Shown: positions 12,584-23,563 of the stretch, piece after piece
Numbering within the stretch: position 1 is the stretch's first letter
How the letters are laid out: every line of letters starts with the position of its first letter
Assembly: GCF_910589235.1 (NCBI RefSeq)
Contig: NC_060956.1
Coordinates: 16,226,999-16,290,998 of the forward strand
Length of the DNA stretch: 64,000 nt
Direction of reading: 5' to 3'
Origin: Vespa crabro
Lineage: Eukaryota; Arthropoda; Insecta; Hymenoptera; Vespidae
Made by a program: the position numbers and the translations under genes
The notes under the pieces: model-generated
Seen by the model: only the letters and a program-made list of their open reading frames with translations
Databases searched by the model: none
What the model was told of the DNA's origin: nothing

Positions 12584-13302
12584 GATCAGAAAGAGAATAC
12601 AATTACATTAAAATCAAAAAAAAAAAAGTATAAGCAAAATTTGACACAAGTTATGATACCAACGAAGAGGAAAAGATTAATGATAAGAAGAAAATGAGTA
12701 AAGATGAAAAATTATCGGATAGCGAGCACAAAGTTAGTAGAAAAATGAAAGAGATTAAAAAGTTTTTCAAATATATTATGTAGACCAAAACAAATAAAAA
12801 AGATATCACAGAGATATGAAGATTATAGAGTATACTGAATTTAGATTACATTGAAAAAAAAAATAAAATAATAGAAATATAGAATAGAAAAATAGAAATA
12901 ATTAAACAAGCGAAGGAAAATATGTATTAAATAATTATTTAATAAGAGAAAATAATGAAGTAATTATATTTTATAATTAAATTATTCTCGAAAGTATTCT
13001 CAATATTCATTTAAAAGTAGCTATGAAAATTTGTACTCTCACGTCAGACAGCCGCTGACATGTGTTTGTTTCGAAATAGTAACTAATAGTCATTGTTCAC
13101 TATTCTGTAGTTTGTTTTAAAATAAGTCTGAAATAATTTCGTTCAATATTAAATTTATTTCATATAACTCATATTTCTTTCATTTTTTTCATGGAGACAT
13201 TTTTGTACTACTTTTTTGTATTACTTTCTGATAGCTATTCGGAGTACGAAATGATTTGTATTTCTTAAAGAACTTTCCTATAATAACATTTATTTATTTC
13301 CA

Positions 13303-13351
13303 TTTGAGAGCATGCTACAATGCAATCATACAGTTGAACCATGCTCTCAAA
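13303..13351. repeat. 12-bp perfect stem hairpin
   Basis: TTTGAGAGCATG at 13,303-13,314 is the exact reverse complement of 13,340-13,351, with a 25-nt loop. The stem is shorter than a typical microRNA precursor. Confidence 0.6.
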
Positions 13352-13731
13352 CAATATTTTAAATCTTTGAATTTATTGATACATTAATTTTTTTTATAAT
13401 CTGCAAAGATTTTTGAACGTGTCTTACAATTAGCATACTTACTATTAGAGATAATATATTAATACCTCGTACATTTGCGATTTGTCATTTATCTATATAT
13501 AAAAAAAAAATTAAAATACTATATACTTTTTACTTTTGATCGAATTATTAAATTTTAACTTGTGAAAAGTTAATTTTTATTTGTAATTGATTTATCGGAC
13601 TAGAATTAATATCTGCTAGTTAGGAGATTTCTCAAATGCAGCTCACGAGATGCACAATAGTTTTATAATTATATCTAGATGTATATATATAAAATTATAA
13701 TATTGTTATATTATATATATTTTTTATATAC

Positions 13732-13771
<40 letters not shown>

Positions 13772-14686
13772 TTAATTTTTTAAATAGGAAATATTCTAAT
13801 TTATTGCTTAAGCCACGAAGTAAGAAGTGAATATATGATGAAAAGAACCTCACGAACTATGACTTAAGAGGGCAACTGAGTTATTTTCGAGGTTATCGAA
13901 AAAGGAGCTCATGATTTCTTATCAAATTCTTTCCTTTTCTTCTTACACTTCTTTCGCTCATAAGTAGTTTATCAGTGGATTTCTGTTAGAAATGATGGAT
14001 CATTTCATTTCCTTAACACGTAATATATATGGCGAAATAAACTAAATTCTAAAAGATACACGTATCTATGTTTATTATTAGAATAATATGAAAGATTCAT
14101 TAATTTTTTATGTTTCGTCATTTAGAAATTACACGATACATTGCATAATTACTTTAAGAAAATAAAGACTGTATTACAATGGAAAATAAGAAATAAAAGA
14201 AATAGATAAGTATTTCGATACTAGATATTTCGATTGTGACATATTAAAAACTGTTAACGTGCTCTTATATCTTAATTATAGTATTCTTTATAATTTCTAT
14301 TATCTCAAATAATCATCGAGAAGATAAACGATGTCCCATCCTAATTCTAATAAAATATATTGGTATATGGTATAAAATATAATTGCGATAATTGTATAAG
14401 AAAAAGAAATGATAAAATTCAAAACAATCCAGTAGCAATAATATCGTCGGCACGAAATTACGTTCCGTTAAATACTTCGCTGAATTCTCAATGGAAGCCA
14501 TCTCATTTCGATTTTTCCCTGGAGAATCGAATTATCGATCGGACCAAACGTCCGAAGGCTATCGTAACGGCTGCGATTGTCGCCAGGCCTCAGGACACGC
14601 GAATGGCTCCCTTGTGGCACCCCTTAGAACGCGATCTACCCCTATAAAACGAGCACGCACAGAAAGATCGTTAACGAACGATCGTA

Positions 14687-14703
14687 TTCTCTCTTTCTTT
14701 CTT

Positions 14704-14766
<63 letters not shown>

Positions 14767-14768
14767 TC
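14687..14768. repeat. (TC)n microsatellite
   Basis: TC dinucleotides with occasional TTTC interruptions. They lie about 40 bp downstream of a TATAAAA string (14,643-14,649). Confidence 0.9.
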
Positions 14769-14986
14769 TTTTCTCATTACGAGCACCGTAATCGCCGTGG
14801 CGGAATAAAACTCAAAGAATCGACATTCTCTTTGCCAGAAGACAAATATCATTTCGTTTCTCGATTTCATAGCGAAACTTTTCTCCTCTTTGATTCGATC
14901 CGCTAACGAAATAGATTCTTTTAATTATCATTATCGATCCGATACAAAAAAATAATTATAAAATTCTAAGTCACTCCAAAATTTAT

Positions 14987-15016
14987 TATTATATATTATA
15001 TTATTATTATTATTAC

Positions 15017-15062
<46 letters not shown>
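14987..15062. repeat. (ATT)n microsatellite
   Basis: About 75 bp of nearly uninterrupted TTA trinucleotides. Confidence 0.9.
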
Positions 15063-15063
<1 letters not shown>

Positions 15064-18000
15064 TCATTATTTATCCTTGCATGCTAATTATTTTTAAATT
15101 ATGAGTTTTCTTTCTTCTTATTCTTTTTTCTTTTTCTTTTTTTTTTTTATAGTAAGAAGGAAACGAAAAAAAGGTGTTTCCACTTCATAGGCAATTTTTT
15201 CGGACAGGGAACGCTTATCGAATTCAGACGTTATAATGATTATGGCAATCAAATGGTTGAGTAGCCAACAGCATCAACATAAAGTACGTCCCAGAGGACG
15301 GCTTCATCAGAATGAAATACTGCAAGGAGAAACTAATATCGTGCATGCAACATGATCTCCGTAGTTCGCTACGATTTGTATGCGATTTCAGTAATCTCCG
15401 TCATCTTGGAAATTGCATGTCTCGCCGTGTCGTGAATGAACACCATGAGATAACGAAGCTTTCGAAACGAATCCCTTGAGTATTAAAAAAAAAAAAAAAA
15501 GGAAAAAGAAAAAAGAGAGAAAAAAGAAAAGGAAAGACAAAGAAATTGATCCTTTTGGATCATTAATTTCTTTTTTTCTCCACAAATCTGACGAGAATCC
15601 AAGCTCTCAAGTCCATATAAAACTCATTTTTATTGAATTTTATCTTAAATACCTATCTTGTCTACTCTCTTATAAAATAACTGATACGACAGAAGAATTT
15701 CTTTACGGATCAATTTCCAAAAGTCGACAGCGTTATCCTCTCGCAGCAAGTGTATGTACATTAAACCAGCAAAGATCGTCGAACTTGGAACAAGAGAAGT
15801 CTCTCGTTAGCTTATCTTTTAAACGAAAATTTTAAATCTGTACTTTGTCCCGGGACACCGTATCTCCGAAAAAAAATCTTTTTTTTAGGTACGAACATCG
15901 TCGAAGACAAGCTTGTACCTTCATCATGATATATTTCTATTCCTTTTAGTCCTTGTCAAATGTATCACTTTTACCTATAAAAAAAAAGAAGAAAAAAAAA
16001 TGAAAAAAGAAAAAATATCGATGAAAAATTCAAGAAAAAGTAACCAAAAATGAAGAAGGATAGAAAAATCATAAAAGATATCTGAACAACTTTCGTATAA
16101 GAGAAGTTATCGGAGAACGAATTTACGCCGTAGCCTTTTACCTTCTCTTCATTTTTCATCGATCAAGAAGTCGCATTTCTCGTTTCTCTTCGATAATCTC
16201 GCATCTCGTAGACCGTACTCGGACGAGCGTAAATCCGATTTCGCGAGGGATATCATCGTTCTTCGAAACACGTAAAAGAAGAGAAATATCGTTCGGATAC
16301 TCAGGTGCTCGGAAGTCGAAAAAGAGGGGGAAGGAAGAGAGAGAGAGAGAGAGATAAAGAGAGGAAGGGAGAGAAAGAGGGAGAAAGATTCGGATATCGC
16401 TTCCTGTACTCACGAATCCACCCTTTTTCTTTCTACCCCGGCGCTGACGTATCGGGAACAATTTTTCAAAAGCAACTCACGTAGCACAGATGCGATATGC
16501 TTTTTAAGCGACAAAGCTACGATCGACGCTGCGTGTGTTCGCACGAAATACCCTGCGTTTCGTTCGCTTGCGTGTCTCTCCGTGACGTACATACCTATTT
16601 CACTGTGCATGCTTTTATATATGCGAGCTCACATATATGCGTGTATATTATGCTACACATATGTATATGAATAGGTGCTCGGTAAAGTTAGAAAGCACTC
16701 AATTTGAGTACGTCTCCAGGATTTATGGCCATGCACAGATAATCGGGAAAAAATCGTACGGTAATACGAAATCCATAAGAGACACGCCAGTCTTTACGAT
16801 TTCTGCCATGAGAAACTCCTCGAAATCTTCTCGATAGATATTTATGATATCATGATAGGAGAGAGAAAGAGAAAAAATCTTTCGAAATACTGTAATCAAC
16901 TACAACGCAATCGTAAAATTTTAATTGATTCTGAAAGAAAAAAATCGAAAAAATAAATATCTTCCTTGTAAAAAATGTACTATAACATATATATATAAAA
17001 TTTACAATAACATATAAATATATAAAAAAATATATATATGATTTTTTTATATGTATATGTCCATCAAATTTCTTTTTTTTTCCGAAGACAGCCAGTCTCC
17101 ATTATCGATGATCAATAAAATCACGGCAAATAATTTCATTAAAAAAAAAAAATTTATTAAATCTTCGTCAAGAGAAAAAAACAGATACTTATCTTTTATT
17201 CGCATAGATTACAATAAATCAATAAAACCATCGTAAGTAGTTTAACAATCAGACAAAAAAATTAAACTTTTCTTGAAAGATATTTACTTATGTTATAGTT
17301 TTGTCTCATTTCTATCTTTTTCTTTCCTATTTATTACTTTTTTTTTCCTTATGACTTCCACATTCGACTTCAAATGCAGTCCTGACACTTAAGACATAAA
17401 CGCGTAGTCTAGACGACAGGTCTACCCTTTCCATTCTCTGATTACATCTAAAGAATGCAACCACGATCTCGTCAACGTAGCCCTTCGTCGACTATCCTCA
17501 CGCACAACAATCGGGAAGACAAGTGCCTCTTCCTCCTTTTCTATTTTTCTTTTCTCTTTTCTTTTTCTTTCTTTTCTTCTTCTTCTTCTTCTTCTTCTTC
17601 TTCATTTTTCATCTCTCTTCTCCTTTCGTTCTTCGTGAATAACATCTACGATACTACAAGAGATTTTCTCTTTCTCTTTCTACATGTTTCTTTTACTTTC
17701 GTTTTTATTCGTAATTTTCAAACGAAACAAACTGACAGAAAAGAGAACAGCAAATAATTCCCGTCATTCTCGAATGAAAAACAAGAATCATGTGTATGTG
17801 TGTATATGTGTTCGTATACAGCTTTGTACTATTTATATCTATTATTTTAATTACTTGTCAGAGAAAAATTATAATGTCAAGAGTGATATATACTTTGATG
17901 ACGAAAAAAGAAAGAAAATCGTTTGAAATCATTTTCTTTAAAGTAATGTACATATTAATTTGTAAACTCGAAAGACATTCAAATAATTTTATCAATTCAA

Positions 18001-18135
18001 TTTTTAATCCATTGTATTACAATTATTTTCTTTTTAATTTATTTTTCATCAGTTCTGATTGAACTTCTTCTAATTTTGATATCTCATATCTTTACGTACG
18101 TATACATACAGGATGTCTTAAAATATGTAGAAAAT

Positions 18136-18574
18136 ATTTTAAGATGGAAAGAGAATAACTTTAGCATATTTAAACAATAAAAAAAGTTCATATAAACATA
18201 TGTCCTATTTGACTTTGTTTTCGAGTTATAACGGATTTGATTTTCAACGGACTCTATCTGCTTACTTTTATAAGAGACGTTCAAAATAACTTTCTTACAT
18301 CTGAATATAAGCAGACGTCTTATCAATGATTATTTTATACTCTCCATATGTTTAGACGTTGCTCGAATTTGCTTGAAACTTTGCTCAGTTCTTTCATAAA
18401 AAGTTTCAACATACATAGTCAATAGATATTCTATACATAATAGATATCGTCTATCTAACGAAAAAATTATCGTGATATATAATTCGCTAATACTCGAAAA
18501 CAAAGTCAAATATGACATATGTTTAGATAAACTTGTCTTTTATTGTTTAGATATACTCAAGTCATTCTTAAAAT
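18136..18574. mobile_element. MITE-like element with ~100-bp terminal inverted repeats
   Basis: The left arm at about 18,136-18,235 and the right arm at about 18,477-18,574 are reverse complements with scattered substitutions. The block around AAACATATGTC and TTTGACTTTGTTTTCGAGT is nearly identical in both. The interior is about 240 bp and non-coding. A string CAGGATGTCTTAAAAT lies just outside the left arm. This is the shape of a non-autonomous DNA transposon. I could not define terminal bases or a target duplication. Confidence 0.6.
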
Positions 18575-21125
18575 GTATCCCATTTATTCTAAAACACTTT
18601 ATATACTTTAAAAGAAATTTGTAAATAAAATTAATTCCCATAGATCTGTATTATTAATCAAATAAAGTGTCGTGTTGGAGTTGACTTCAAATAAAAAAAA
18701 AAATATAGCGTTATACTAATAGTTAGCAATGACATCATAGTGCAAAAGGTTAAAGATCTGTTGAATATTTATATAAAACGAGATAGTAGAAATTAAAAGA
18801 GAGAGAGAGAGGAAAATGGAGTAGCAGAGTAAGAAGATGAAGGAGAGATAGGGAAAATAAGTCTTCCAAGCATATTTACTCGCGATTCGAAGGATTTAGA
18901 TTGAAATAACATCGCGTAAGCGAGCGACAGGATGGATCGACGGGTAAAGCCCATGGAACGAGGTCGAGAAGGGAAAAGGAAGGAAGCGTCAGCGTCTCTT
19001 CGAGAAAATATATATATATATATTGACTCCCGCCAAAAGACACCTCGAACATTTTCAGCCACGATGGAATAGCTTCAAGATTGCTTTAAAGAGAAACGGA
19101 CCTTAAGCCAGTCTTTATGGCAAAAAGATTGTTTTATATTTTATTTTAAATGAGAAATAATACGAATATCTTACGAAGTAATTAAGGATATAAAAATAAT
19201 AGAATTGTCAATGGTTAATAATTAAAATGAAATAATAAAGAAAAAAAAAATAACGAATAAATACATAAGTATGTACGTACATACATTAATTACGTGTATT
19301 TTAATGTGTAACAAGTATAAAAGTTTTGTATTATTTATGTAACAAAGAGAAATTGTTAAATGTTTTTAAATTGTTAAATATATTTATAAAAAATTATCAA
19401 ATCCGTTATGAATTACATAGATGTATCTGAAAAGACAGAAAAATCCTTTGTAAGTTACGTTCGAGATCGTTCGAGAAAAGCACCATCTTCGAAGAGCTCT
19501 TATTTCGTACCTACTCGAGAGATCCTTTGGGTTTCACCCTCGTCTAAAAGAAGGATCAACCGTTGACGTTGACGAGTATCCTTCGAATTGGCTGACAAAA
19601 TGTCCAATATCATTTTCCCTTTAATATGTCAAAATATAAAAAACGTTTTTTCGTGAAAATGAGACTACTTTTATTTTTTATTTTTTTTTCTATTTTCTTT
19701 ACTTCAAACTTTTCAAGTAAACATAAGAGTATTTTTTTCTTTCCAGACGTCGTTCGTTATCCTTTTAAAATAAACTCGAAGATCCATGAGATTAAAGGAA
19801 TTCGTTATAGTTCGTTTCGTGCGTTTGAATAATAATTAGCGTAACTTCATTGATAAATAAGAACCAAGGAATGAAAAGCCGACTCATACGTTCGATAGAA
19901 TCTGCAAAAATGGACGGTCTCTATATTCAATGAAATAGAGACTTGATTTTCGGTTATATATCATGGAAGCTCGCGATGAATCGATCGGAAGTCAGCCAAT
20001 GGAGGAGATATATTTACTCGAGAGTATATCCATGATGACACGATATGCATCACTTATCGTCTAGATACGATAGAAATGTTCTGATGATCATCTTTGAATT
20101 TTTTAATACGAATTGAAAAATTCGAAATTTACGAAACCAAGAGTCAATCTATTTGTCTTTGTTTTATTTCTATTTCTATTTATTGTGATTTAAAGTATTT
20201 ATATTGTTATATTTGTCATTAATATATAAAATGTTAATAATTATAAATTAATTTATCAATTATTTAATTATTATTATTAATTTTTAATTTTTAATTAATT
20301 TATAATTACGTTCGAAGTTCACGTTAAAAAATAAAACTGTAAGATTTAGGAAGTAGCAGGGAACACAAACAGAAAGAGAAACAAGTTGACGGGACAGAGA
20401 TTGTAGAGATTTTTATTATTAAAATGCTGACCGTAGTAACGAATCCGTCTAAAAGGAACAACGTTGCAATGGCCAAATGCCAACGAACGAATATTCCATT
20501 ATGGAGACAGCCAATGTCTGAATCTCTCCGTTTCAATGTCGCCCTCTTTTGCCTTCGGGCATATGCAAAACCCTTCATAAAGAAATTCTCTCATTTGCTG
20601 GCTAAAATAGAGGATAGAAAAAGAGAAAGAAAAGATTTGTGTAAGAGAAAAAAAATTACATCGGAAAAAGAATTTACGAATATTAATCATATCGAAATAT
20701 CATATGAATCATTTTCATAAATGATTCACATACACACACGCACACTAATAAATATTAAAAATATTAAAAATATTAAAATTATTATTTAATTATTTATTCA
20801 AGAAGTAGAACTGAATAAGACACAAGGATGAGTATTTTAACTTGAAATTTCTAATCGTGGCTTAAGAAGAAGACTAGATTTTTCTCGCAGAGAACCTTCC
20901 TAAAATACGACAAATGAAAAGAAAGAAAGAAAGGAAAAAGTAAAGAAGTAGTAGTCGGAATCGCAATATCCGCGAGTCACGCGTAACGTTGCTTTCGGCG
21001 AACGAAGAAAGAAATAGACCAACGATAAAACCAGCAAGGTAGATTTGCTTGTTGGTAGAGCTTCGGTTTAATTTAGTTTAGCTTGGTCAATAGTTTGTCT
21101 GTTATTGCACTTGAACGACCATGGC

Positions 21126-21193
21126 TGCCGGCATTGCTGTTGTTGCTGTTGTTGCTGCTGCTACTGCTGCTGCTGCTACTACTACTACTGCTG
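21126..21193. repeat. (GCT)n/(ACT)n trinucleotide repeat
   Basis: About 68 bp of GCT, GTT and ACT triplets in a GC-richer island. Depending on frame it reads poly-Leu, poly-Ala, poly-Cys or poly-Ser. An ATG with good context (CGACCATGG) precedes it and gives an Ala-rich frame, so it could be a coding or untranslated exon. No supporting domain is visible. Confidence 0.7.
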
Positions 21194-22150
21194 CCTGCGA
21201 GCGTCGAAGGACTACCCTCTTCATTTGCATACCGGGTGTACCCGCGTAAATACGACTTGGAAAAGTCTGCAGCCGGCACATCAAAGGGACGCGGCTCGAA
21301 TTAAACCCACGCTGGCATTGTTCGCAAACAGCCTGCCCAAGAGATATCGAAGCTTTGCCATCGACAGAATCGATCGATACCATTCGACCAGGTTTCTAAC
21401 TGTATTAAACTTTAGTTCACACATTTTTAATCTTTCTATACCTTTTTGGTAAATCGATGAATCGTAAAGAGATTTATTTTTCAAAGTTCAATTAAAATTA
21501 AAATAAAATTCTATTCCTTTTTATTTTCTTCGATATAATCAAAGCAACAAGTAGTTAATATTAACAAACACAACACATGTGCTTATCCTAAACTACTCTA
21601 CATTTAATATTCGTAAACTTTCGACGTAAAGTTATCCAAAAATTATTTTTTGATTGACAAAACAAAGAAAAAAATCTAAAAAAAGAAATTTATCTAATGA
21701 ATTTTGACTTTTCTTCTTATTCTCCGAATGGAGAATCACAATTACAAATAATTTTATCACTCTAATAATATACATATCTTTAACATCAGGTGTCACACAC
21801 TTTGCAATTCACTGTGTACGGTTTAGAAAGTATCACATCGAAAATAGTTAACTCTGTGCATAGCTATACATATGTATATATATATACATATATGTTTTCG
21901 TATATATACGTCACTTATACTTATATTTAACATAGTTACAAGTAGCGAGCAAATGTTAATACGATAAATCCTTCAATATTATTATCCTCGCATAAAATTG
22001 AAGGAACAATCGGAGGAATATGATTCGACATTAGTTCTCATTGCAAAAACTTACGTAATTGCAAATAATATGACCTGAATAATTGGAACGAACATCACTG
22101 CATTAATAAAAATAATGTGTCTGAACAGTTAATATGTTGAATACCCAAAG

Positions 22151-22866
22151 TTAAGAATTATGTAATATTTTGTTGAAAGCATTATAAGATGTTTCAAGAT
22201 CAAAAATAAGTTGTCTCACTTGTGTATCTGACAGTTCATCTGAAGCAGACATATTATTCAATGTTTGTAACCATTCTGCAACCTTTTCTTTTCCATTAAA
22301 ATCGCTGGGTAATATACTAAGACGATTCATTGTATCCATTAAATCTCTCAAATCTGGATGTAATTGATCCATAGCTTTGATTTCTAATCGAAGTTTGTCC
22401 ATCAAGGTAATGAATAATGAAACAATATCTGCGATACACTTAGAAGTATTTCCTTTGTCATCTTTGATCGTAATTGGTCTATCTTCTTTAATCCTTTCCA
22501 GAGCTGCTGGACAATCCAAACGAAAAGCTCTTGCAAATGTATCTATTGTAGGAAACTGGTCGCTTTGAACCTAATACATGATATTCATATAAGATAAAAT
22601 GAATTATAAATAATATTGGCTTATAAATATCATATCAGAACATATACCTGCTTAAATGCTGCCCTGTATTGAACTAACAATTTACTGCATGCTGCTGTAT
22701 ACTCCTTTGGTGTGACACAATCTCTAATATAAGCCTTTTCTAAATGTTGCAAAGTATTGACCACCGCATAAAGATCAGCTTGATTGTCATGCTTTTCTCT
22801 TTCCCTGGCATTTTTGTATAGCTTCACTTCTTCATATAATTCTGGACGATCTTGAGTAACCGACAT
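22151..22866 (-). CDS. Vps28: VPS28, ESCRT-I subunit
   Basis: VPS28 is a core subunit of ESCRT-I, which binds ubiquitinated cargo at endosomes with VPS23/TSG101 and VPS37 and passes it to ESCRT-II for sorting into multivesicular bodies. Two exons are visible: 22,648-22,866 (73 codons) and 22,151-22,570 (139 codons plus stop), joined in phase 0 over a 77-bp GT..AG intron. The resulting 212 aa match the usual family length. The N-terminal half starts MSVTQDRPELYEEVKLYKNARER and contains NLQHLEK-like and YxAACSKLL segments typical of the ESCRT-I core-binding helices. The C-terminal half (about residues 120-212) has the four-helix domain that contacts ESCRT-II, including MDKLRLEIKAMDQLHPDLRD and the NRLSILP segment. 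The first ATG gives the expected N-terminus. The SPIDR-like gene lies upstream on the same strand. Confidence 0.95.
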
Positions 22867-23563
22867 TATTGTGTATGGAATAATAGAAGAGTGAAACTAA
22901 AATGAAAAGAAACAATATTTGAGGTTAGGTAGGCAAATAGATATGAAAGATAATTAATATATGTTAAGCTTTATAAATAATAAAATTATAATACAATTTT
23001 AGTATTTATATGAAATAATAAAAAATTTATTATCTATAATTTCCTTATCAATTATCACACATGACACATCAATCTCTTAATATTGACTGCGTATAAAATC
23101 CGTGTTATTCGATAAAAAAAAATTATAGTTATACACTACATACCTAAATAAACTTTTGTCGCACAAGATAGCCTCAAATTTCAGTAATAGTATTAAAAAG
23201 AACAATAATTTCTAATTGATTTAATTGATACGATAGACAAAAGGACTTCGAATCCGCGTGGACACTAATGCCATCTATCGGACAAGCTATAAAAAAAATG
23301 GATTCCATACCATCCCAGTACGTTTTAACTGATTTTAAATTATTATTCGATAATAAGAAAATATGGGATTAAAATAAAATATATATAAATTTACTTTTGT
23401 AACAAATGTAAATTTATCCAAAGATACATAACAGAGTAATCTAATGATGAAGAAATGGATATAATTACAGCATGTAAAAAATCATATGATAAACAAATTA
23501 TTAATATCTGTTATATACATCATATTACAATAAAAGAATTACAATCTAAATTCGTAATTTTTT
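22867..23563. other. Spacer between two minus-strand genes
   Basis: About 700 bp of AT-rich sequence separates the VPS28 start from the stop of the upstream SPIDR-like gene. It must hold the VPS28 promoter and 5' untranslated region and the 3' end of the neighbour. I see no further coding exon in it. A somewhat GC-richer patch near 23,240-23,330 is a reasonable place for the VPS28 transcription start. Confidence 0.5.

Larger units (their letters stand above)
12600..22100. other. AT-rich gene-free stretch
   Basis: No gene is supported. Visible content: a short hairpin (13,303-13,351), (TC)n at 14,687-14,768, (ATT)n at 14,987-15,062, a (TTC)n run at 17,576-17,605, a MITE-like element at 18,136-18,574, a (GCT)n run at 21,126-21,193, and several moderately GC-richer islands such as 15,180-15,450 and 20,920-21,380. 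A 39-codon frame at 15,236-15,352 is noted separately and not called as a gene. Confidence 0.55.

Noticed and set aside
21083..21304. Poly-Leu frame that looks like a signal peptide
   Set aside because: The Leu run is only the (GCT)n repeat in one phase; the start codon is not ATG and nothing recognisable follows.
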